Below, piece after piece: positions 36,470 through 41,669 of a stretch of 41,669 nt of DNA. The stretch comes from Planctomycetota bacterium (GTDB lineage: Bacteria > Planctomycetota > Planctomycetia > Pirellulales > Pirellulaceae), in the NCBI GenBank assembly GCA_018970165.1, contig JAGWWZ010000017.1, positions 1-41,669 of the forward strand, read 5' to 3'. The position numbers were made by a program, and so were the translations under genes. Under the pieces are notes generated by a model. The model made no database searches and was not told the origin of the DNA. It saw only the letters and a list, made by a program, of their open reading frames with translations. Numbering within the stretch: position 1 is the stretch's first letter; each line of letters begins with the position of its first letter.

Positions 36470-37039
36470 ATGGTTGGTTCCAAGAAACACCGTCCTTTAC
36501 ATCGCGGTGCCTACACCGTGGAATTCGCAGTGGTGTTGCCGTTGGTTTTTCTTTTATTTCTGGGCGGAATCGAGTTCGCTCGAATGCATTTGGTTCGACA
36601 TGTCGTTGACAATGCTGCTTACGAAGCTGCTCGCCACGTGATTGTACCCGGCGCTACGGCTGATGAGGCGATTGCGCAGGCAAACAAGATCCTGGCCAGC
36701 GTGAATGCCGTTGGCGCACAGGTTCAGATCACTCCTAACCCGATTACAGAGGAGACCAAATCGGTCTCGGTCAAGGTGATCTTGCCATGCTCAGAAAACA
36801 TGCTCAGCCTGAGCAATTTCTCGAGCGGCCTGAACATTGTTTCCGAAACCAAGTTGTTCACCGAACGCAACTTGCTTCAGAAAGTCGACGCCGTTCTGCC
36901 TCCGCCACCTCCTCCGCCACCTCCGCCCCCTGACCCACCTGAGCCACCTGTAGCCCCCGACCCGGGCACCGACCCTGTCGATCCTGGTCCGCAGCCGCCT
37001 CAACCACCGCCACCACAACCGCCTCGCCGGCGACGCTAG
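36470..37039 (+). CDS. TadE-like pseudopilin with proline-rich C-terminal tail
   Basis: 189 residues from ATG 36470, preceded by GAGGGA and 9 nt after the VWA gene. The N-terminus HRGAYTVEFAVVLPLVFLLF matches the TadE leader and membrane helix, with Glu at the fifth position after Gly. It continues IEFARMHLVRHVVDNAAYEA, as in other TadE proteins. The globular part ends near 142. The last 47 residues are nearly all proline with some Asp, Glu and Gln: a run of eleven prolines, then PDPPEPP- and PQPP-type repeats, and a final RRRR. Such tails reach across cell-wall layers or bind partners; its purpose here is unknown. The coding run of CCNCC repeats makes this spot prone to length variation. The gene is convergent with the sirtuin gene (8 nt gap). 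Confidence 0.85.
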   Translation: MVGSKKHRPLHRGAYTVEFAVVLPLVFLLFLGGIEFARMHLVRHVVDNAAYEAARHVIVPGATADEAIAQANKILASVNAVGAQVQITPNPITEETKSVSVKVILPCSENMLSLSNFSSGLNIVSETKLFTERNLLQKVDAVLPPPPPPPPPPPDPPEPPVAPDPGTDPVDPGPQPPQPPPPQPPRRRR

Positions 37040-37047
37040 TTTGAGGC

Positions 37048-37821
37048 TCAATCCGATTCAGAGGACTGATAACGAGGTGGTGGATCAACATCGGCCAATC
37101 GCTCGATCAATCCATGTGCTAGTTCCGGCATATGCGTGCATGCGGAGCCTTTCAACCGCTCGTAACCACTCAAACCCGACGGTGGTTCGGGATCGATGAA
37201 GTATTTTTCTTTGGCTTTGCGAAACACCGACAGCAAGCTTGCGGCCGGTTCCACTTGGCCGGATGTGCCAACGCCTATGAAGACGTCGGTTTGCCCTGCC
37301 AGCATTTGAAAATAATTCCACTGCATGTCCACCGCTTCGCCGAACCAAACCACATCCGGACGGAGTTGCCCACCACACTTCGGACACAGTTCGCCGAGCT
37401 TTACGGGAGCGGTTTGGGTCGCACGATAGTCGCAGTGAAACTCTGAATCTCCTTTGATTCCAACGATCGAATGATGCCACTCGCATTTCCGAGCATTGAG
37501 GCTCCCGTGCAAATGGATCACCTGTTTTGCACCCGCTCGCTCCAAAAGATCGTCAACGTTTTGAGTGATATTGATGACTTCATAACTGCGATCCAAACTA
37601 GCGATCGCTCGATGAGCCGCATTGGGCTCGCATGATTGGACGTTGTGCCAGCGAGTTTCGTAGAACTGGAGAACCAACTCCGGGTTTCGAAGCCAAGCTT
37701 CGCGCGTTGCGACATCCTCCACTCTGAAATGATGCCAAAGACCATCCTTGGAATCCCGAAACGTCGGAATGCCCGACTCTTTCGATAACCCCGCGCCTGA
37801 GAAGGTAACTATTCTATTCAT
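37048..37821 (-). CDS. SIR2-family NAD-dependent protein deacylase (CobB/SIRT5-like)
   Basis: 257 residues. It removes acyl groups from lysine using NAD+. Motifs: the NAD loop FSGAGLSKESGIPTFR (7-22), TQNVDDLLERAG (86-97), catalytic HLHGS with His105, and the PDVVWFGE loop (155-162). The Tyr54-x-x-Arg57 pair in QFYETRW matches the residues that in SIRT5 and CobB bind succinyl and malonyl carboxylates, so desuccinylase/demalonylase activity is likely; that is inference from the family. Cys146 and Cys149 (CPKC) plus Cys113 and Cys130 could form the zinc site, with the first pair unusually far apart. It stands alone, divergent from a winged-helix regulator across about 310 bp. Confidence 0.93.
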   Translation of the reverse strand: MNRIVTFSGAGLSKESGIPTFRDSKDGLWHHFRVEDVATREAWLRNPELVLQFYETRWHNVQSCEPNAAHRAIASLDRSYEVINITQNVDDLLERAGAKQVIHLHGSLNARKCEWHHSIVGIKGDSEFHCDYRATQTAPVKLGELCPKCGGQLRPDVVWFGEAVDMQWNYFQMLAGQTDVFIGVGTSGQVEPAASLLSVFRKAKEKYFIDPEPPSGLSGYERLKGSACTHMPELAHGLIERLADVDPPPRYQSSESD

Positions 37822-38130
37822 GATTCTCTTTTTTAATTATCTCTCTCTGCGGCTTCCAGACTCGATGGCTCGAGTGGCAAGAATGGATAATATCGCCTAC
37901 AGCGGTCGCACACAGTCGTATTACCAGGTGCGATTGACTCAGTCGCACGTGCCCTGCAATGAACGCCCAAACATTATATTGATTCCAGAAATCGTGTTGG
38001 CGGGCGAATGCCTGGCGGAATCAGATGTTGCGGGTTTTGGTCAGATTTGGCTGAAATCGACTGGACTTTTCCATTCAAATATACTATTATTTTTTGAACC
38101 ATACATGCCTGCGGGTTAGGAGTACAAAAA
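37822..38130. other. Divergent intergenic region between the sirtuin and winged-helix regulator genes
   Basis: About 310 bases without a credible gene. The regulator side holds an AT-rich promoter candidate at 38062-38090 and a Shine-Dalgarno TTAGGAG at 38116-38122, 8 nt before TTG 38131. On the sirtuin side I see no distinct promoter. Confidence 0.5.
38062..38090 (+). promoter_or_regulatory. Predicted sigma-70 promoter of the winged-helix regulator operon
   Basis: TGGACT (38062-38067) and TATTAT (38085-38090), separated by 17 nt, match the -35 and -10 consensus at 4 of 6 and 5 of 6 positions. They lie about 40 nt before the TTG start, in the only strongly AT-rich stretch of the region. Confidence 0.4.
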
Positions 38131-38823
38131 TTGGATAAATCGAAAGATGTGTTCTTGATCAGCAAGGAAGAGGATTTCGACCTGATTTGTTCGCCGATCC
38201 GCGCATCGGTGCTCGAAACATTAGTTGCCTTTGGGCCGATGCCGATTCGCGAGATTGCATCGAAGATGGGGAAATCGGCGACCCTTATCCATCATCACGT
38301 CGGAATCCTGTTTCGCGGGGGACTGTTGCGCGAACATGCTCGCGAGAAGCGAGGTAAGCACGTCGAGCGAATTTTCGCAGTAACTACCGAGGATTGGCGT
38401 TATGACTTTGAGACCAACCCCGATGTGATGGCGGCGGGGATGCTGCGCATTGCGAGAACGTGGGGCAAGCATGCTGAACGGGTGCTGACAAAAGCTCTGA
38501 AAAAAAATCGACGTTTCACAATCCCGATGCGTCGCTTCCTGACTGTTAGGGCCGAAACGGGATACTTGAGCGAACAGGCAGCACAATCGGTTCGAGACCA
38601 TCTGACCGCGATTCGACGCATCTTCGAACAGGAACGAACGCGAACGGGTGGGGCACCATTCCATATCTTCTGGAATTATTTCCCGATGGCAGAGGATTCG
38701 GCTAACGACAAAGGATCTTCTCCAACGAAGAGTGGGAAGAAGCCCAAAGTCAAAACGCCAAAATCAAAATCGAAAGCTGCCAAATCCGTCAAGAAAGTTA
38801 ACAGAGCTTCTCGCGATAAATGA
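38131..38823 (+). CDS. ArsR-like winged-helix transcriptional regulator
   Basis: 230 residues from TTG 38131, supported by TTAGGAG 8 nt upstream. The N-terminal 80 residues form a winged helix: LICSPIRASVLETLVAFGPM, then the recognition region IREIASKMGKSATLIHHHVG and a wing LREHAREKRGKHVERIFAVT. This is the ArsR/HTH_20 pattern with no visible metal-binding cysteines. The middle part (about 90-190) is helical and probably dimerises. The last 40 residues are Lys/Ser-rich (KKPKVKTPKSKSKAAKS), like the basic tails of DNA-binding proteins in planctomycetes. The stop overlaps an ATG (ATGA at 38820-38823), so genes follow in the same operon. The target is unknown; the adjoining cytochrome gene is a plausible one. 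Confidence 0.85.
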   Translation: MDKSKDVFLISKEEDFDLICSPIRASVLETLVAFGPMPIREIASKMGKSATLIHHHVGILFRGGLLREHAREKRGKHVERIFAVTTEDWRYDFETNPDVMAAGMLRIARTWGKHAERVLTKALKKNRRFTIPMRRFLTVRAETGYLSEQAAQSVRDHLTAIRRIFEQERTRTGGAPFHIFWNYFPMAEDSANDKGSSPTKSGKKPKVKTPKSKSKAAKSVKKVNRASRDK

Positions 38824-39240
38824 GTTGTGAGCCACTCAATGTGACTTCACTGAATACGACTTCACCAAATACGACTTCATCAAATCCTGACTTATTTCGC
38901 GCCACTGCGATTCGGTCGCGAAACCGATTTTGGATGTCGATTTCAGTGGCAATCCATCTATACCGAGTTGGCCTTTCTCGCCGCACTCGAGCATGACAGC
39001 AAGCAAGCGGCAACCTACCTTGCGATGACCCAGGGGGGCGTTGCCACGAGCGAATCCCGACGCGAATTGGCTTATGCGGCACTATGCTGGGTCCAGAATG
39101 ACTTCCCGGGGATGGAACAGCATATTTCAGCCGCAGAACGAGCCATGGCACGTTTGCCTGCAGCTGGTTTCGACGATTTGACTCGCGATCAAATTGCAAG
39201 CCTGGTGATGACAAGCCCGGTAACAAATCGTATCGGTTAG
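38820..39240 (+). pseudogene. Small ORF with an apparent frameshift, coupled to the winged-helix regulator gene
   Basis: An ATG at 38820 overlaps the regulator stop codon as ATGA. From it, 58 codons run to TGA 38994-38996, starting MSCEPLNVTSLNTTSPNTTS. A second frame, shifted by +1 and open from 38854 to the TAG at 39238-39240, encodes a convincing helical protein: YTELAFLAALEHDSKQAATY, then SRRELAYAALCWVQNDF. It lacks an ATG or Shine-Dalgarno of its own; only TTG 38968 is available. Joining both frames gives about 139 residues. This is best read as one gene broken by a one-base indel, a sequencing error, or, less likely, programmed frameshifting. The product is unrecognised. Confidence 0.5.
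38838..38882 (+). repeat. Three tandem 15-bp repeats
   Basis: Units AATGTGACTTCACTG, AATACGACTTCACCA and AATACGACTTCATCA follow each other without spacing. They sit at the start of the frameshifted ORF and would code for NVTSL NTTSP NTTSS. The 15-bp period keeps the reading frame, which suggests duplication within a coding sequence. Confidence 0.75.
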
Positions 39241-39291
39241 TCCGATCGCTAATCACTGCTATTCCCGATCCCCGAGGAATTGCTCAATATA

Positions 39292-41669
39292 ATGCTGGTT
39301 GTATTCGGAACTACCAGACCTCTCATCGATGCCGCAATTATGTCTCATTGCAATGCAGTAATCGTTTCGAAAGACAAAGTCATCGCGACAACGATGGTGT
39401 TAGTGGTCATGCTTGCAGCGGTCGTTGCAACCGTTAGGCATGAACATCGACCAAGAAACTTCGCCGCGCCCGTGCATCCTACTCCGGTGCGTTCCATATC
39501 CTTCCCGGTTGCAAGCCCGGAAGCCAAACCAGCGGAGCCAAAACCTGTCGGGACTCCGAACTTTATGAGCCCCCACTGCCGACCGATCGCTTTGTGCCGC
39601 GATCTGGTCTTGGTTGCAAATACACCTGCTGCCACGGTGGACGTGATCGATTCCCAAAACAACACGATTATCGCGCGCGTCAACGTTGGGATCGATCCAG
39701 TCGGAATCGCGGTGCGACCGGATGGTATGGAAGCCTGGATCGCCAATCATATTTCCGATTCGATCAGCGTCATCGATACGCGTCCTGATAGTCCGACTTA
39801 TTTGCAAGTCGTCGCAACGGTCCAAGACTACGACCCGAAGACCCGTGCTACCCGTTTTGACGAACCGGTGGGGATTGCTTTCGCAAGCAACGAAAAGGCC
39901 TATGTATCGCTCTCCTCCGAAAACCAAATAGCTGTGATCGATGTCCAACGCCGCAAGGTCACCAAGCACTTGAATATCAAGGCTCAAGATCCACGTGCGA
40001 TCGTCGTCCAAGGAAACCGCCTGTATGTTGTCCCGTTTGAATCCAATAACCAGACGCAACTCTCAGGTGGCTCTAAAGAGAAAATAGACGGCGATCTCGT
40101 CACTTTCGATATATGGGATCACTCGGTCATCAACAACAACGTACTCAGTATCGGACATGTGGTGGACATCGTTAAGCATCCACGCGTACCCGATCGGGAT
40201 TTGTTTGTATTTGATACGCAGACCGACAAACCCGTGGCCACGGTCAATACCCTGGGCACGTTGCTTTATGGTCTGGTGGTCAGTTCCGATGGAACGGCCT
40301 TCATCGCGCAGACCGACGCCCGAAACGAAGTCAATGGACGAGCCGGTACCAAGAAGCACGGTCTAGCAGAATTGCAGAATCGCCCGTTCTTGAATCGGAT
40401 CACTCGAGTCGACTTTGAAAAGGATACAGCCCAAGGGCCGACCTTCTTTGACCTGGAGCCCCTTCCACCCACCGATCCCGAGCCTGGTTATGCTTTAGCG
40501 ACTCCCTTCGCGATCGAGATCAGTTCGGACGATTCGACGTTGGTCGCCACTGCAGCCGGTTCAGACAAACTGTTTACCGTCGACACCGAAACCGGCGATG
40601 TGATCGGCCGCATCGATGTTGGTGCTGTTCCCGAAGGAGTCGCGCTGCAATCGGCATCCGATGGCAAGCCATCGCGAGCATGGGTTTTGAACGCAGCGGC
40701 GAATACAGTCACTGTAGTCGATCTAACTGATCGATCTGCGCCATCCGTCGTCTCGACGATTGGACTCGAAGATCCAAGCCATCCGGAGGTCAAGCGGGGT
40801 CGGATCGCCTTTACGACTGCTTCGTCGTCAACCTCAGGTACATTTTCATGCGCCAGTTGCCACCCGGATGGGCATACCGATCAGTTGCTGTGGGTCCTTA
40901 ATACGCCGATCGTTACCGGTGGGAACCAAATCATGCCACGTTCCACCATGCCGGTTCGTGGACTGCGCGACACCGCCCCGTTTCACTGGGACGGCATACC
41001 GGGCGACCCGTATGGTGGAAACAACAGCGCGCATGTTTACGAAACGGTGGAGCCTAACAGTTCGGCAGATAAAGCGGAAAGCGCTGCCCGTCATTTGATC
41101 GATGGCGGCTTGGCCTCCACGATGATGCGAGTTGGCGAGAAAGAGCTTAACGACGAAGGAAAGCTAGGCGAACTCTCGGCACAGGAGCGGGACGCTATGG
41201 CGAAGTTTATCCTGAGTGTTCCCTATCCGCCGGCCCAACGTCGAGCCTACGACGATCAGCTCTCGGAGCGAGCCCAGAGCGGCTTCAAACTCTTCCATAT
41301 CGAAGGGGACAACGATCCATCCAAGAATGAACCCAATCGATGCGGCGATTGCCATCGGATGCCATTCCTGGTCAGTACGAATACTCCGGGCACAGGCATG
41401 GATGCACCGACATGGCGAGGTGCCTATGATCGTTGGCTCATACTTCCTCAAGGACGACTTAATATCATCGATTTGGATTTCTTCGAGCGAGTTGCGCAGC
41501 AAGGCACGCCCGAACGAAGTGTGTGGCAATTCTCTTGGGCGGGTCGCGAACGGTTTGATCCGGTTTGGGATATGGTCCTCGAAATGGGGACGGGATTCCC
41601 GGGTGCATTCGCAAGACAAACGACACTCAATCAAGATACGGCCGATGACAAACAAACCGAAAGACTCTT
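39292..41669 (+). CDS. Membrane-anchored YVTN-type beta-propeller / dihaem cytochrome c protein (partial, C-terminus beyond the window)
   Basis: At least 792 codons from ATG 39292, with GAGGAA 12 nt upstream, cut off by the window end. An alternative ATG is at 39340. One membrane segment lies at about 30-48 (VIATTMVLVVMLAAVVATV). Residues about 80-510 have the repeated strands of a YVTN-type propeller, for example DLVLVANTPAATVDVIDSQN, GIAVRPDGMEAWIANHISDS and LFTVDTETGDVIGRIDVGAV. Two c-type haem sites follow: CASCH at residue 520 (40849-40863) and CGDCH at 684 (41341-41355). The spacing and the PVRGLRDTAPFHWDG motif recall dihaem cytochrome c peroxidase/MauG-like proteins. It is likely an electron-transfer or oxidase protein outside the cytoplasmic membrane. 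It probably belongs to an operon with the winged-helix regulator (51 nt after the frameshifted ORF). Confidence 0.88.
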   Translation, partial: MLVVFGTTRPLIDAAIMSHCNAVIVSKDKVIATTMVLVVMLAAVVATVRHEHRPRNFAAPVHPTPVRSISFPVASPEAKPAEPKPVGTPNFMSPHCRPIALCRDLVLVANTPAATVDVIDSQNNTIIARVNVGIDPVGIAVRPDGMEAWIANHISDSISVIDTRPDSPTYLQVVATVQDYDPKTRATRFDEPVGIAFASNEKAYVSLSSENQIAVIDVQRRKVTKHLNIKAQDPRAIVVQGNRLYVVPFESNNQTQLSGGSKEKIDGDLVTFDIWDHSVINNNVLSIGHVVDIVKHPRVPDRDLFVFDTQTDKPVATVNTLGTLLYGLVVSSDGTAFIAQTDARNEVNGRAGTKKHGLAELQNRPFLNRITRVDFEKDTAQGPTFFDLEPLPPTDPEPGYALATPFAIEISSDDSTLVATAAGSDKLFTVDTETGDVIGRIDVGAVPEGVALQSASDGKPSRAWVLNAAANTVTVVDLTDRSAPSVVSTIGLEDPSHPEVKRGRIAFTTASSSTSGTFSCASCHPDGHTDQLLWVLNTPIVTGGNQIMPRSTMPVRGLRDTAPFHWDGIPGDPYGGNNSAHVYETVEPNSSADKAESAARHLIDGGLASTMMRVGEKELNDEGKLGELSAQERDAMAKFILSVPYPPAQRRAYDDQLSERAQSGFKLFHIEGDNDPSKNEPNRCGDCHRMPFLVSTNTPGTGMDAPTWRGAYDRWLILPQGRLNIIDLDFFERVAQQGTPERSVWQFSWAGRERFDPVWDMVLEMGTGFPGAFARQTTLNQDTADDKQTERL

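Noticed and set aside
36900-37035. Short CCNCC repeats that could suggest a CRISPR or satellite array
   Set aside because: They are the codons of the proline-rich tail of the TadE-like protein and have no repeat-spacer structure.
38798-39256. Minus-strand ORF of 152 codons with FDEVV FGEVV FSEVT repeats
   Set aside because: The repeats simply mirror the 15-bp tandem DNA repeats; the rest is Arg/Pro-rich and unlike a real protein, and the plus strand fits the operon direction.

Overview
This window looks like chromosomal DNA of a planctomycete, probably of the Rhodopirellula/Pirellula type. The main evidence is a gene of about 15.8 kb for a giant secreted-type protein with an N-terminal LEPR-XLL-like motif, a C-terminal GEVED domain and a dockerin pair. 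Supporting signs are a sigma factor with added helix-turn-helix domains, several proteins of unknown function with planctomycete character, genes that are mostly single or in pairs, and frequent GTG/TTG starts. There is no rRNA, tRNA, CRISPR array, insertion sequence or phage gene that I can recognise.

Layout. 1-115: start of hisH on the minus strand, leaving the window. 666-2330: a divergent sigma-70 factor with three predicted N-terminal HTH segments, followed by a good intrinsic terminator. 2443-6275 (minus): a two-gene operon of a modular lipoprotein (LolA-like, redox-dead thioredoxin fold, beta-propeller) and an ATP-grasp ligase, joined by an ATGA overlap. 6428-7450: an exported protein of unknown function. 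7486-23283 (minus): the giant protein. 23679-26319: a housekeeping block ffh, rpsP, trmD. 26289-27407 (minus): an RluD-type pseudouridine synthase whose 3' end overlaps trmD. 27556-29331: an exported TPR protein. 29360-29896 (minus): a small methyltransferase-like protein. 30439-31290: a soluble Ser/Thr kinase. 31333-34671 (minus): dnaE2 without imuA/imuB beside it. 34872-37039: a compact TadE / VWA-TadG / TadE operon. 37048-37821 (minus): a SIRT5/CobB-type sirtuin. 38131-41669: a winged-helix regulator, a small frameshifted ORF, and a membrane-anchored beta-propeller/dihaem cytochrome c protein cut by the window end.

How the parts relate. The window mixes core translation and protein-targeting genes (Ffh, S16, TrmD, pseudouridine synthase) with cell-surface and regulatory genes typical of planctomycetes. 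The most unusual items are the giant protein, which carries what looks like a matrixin-type metallopeptidase site with every zinc ligand replaced and a recurring module of about 75 residues; the multi-HTH sigma factor with a shortened linker in place of region 3; and the tiny Tad-like operon without any secretion ATPase. All functional statements rest on reading motifs by eye; no database search was possible.
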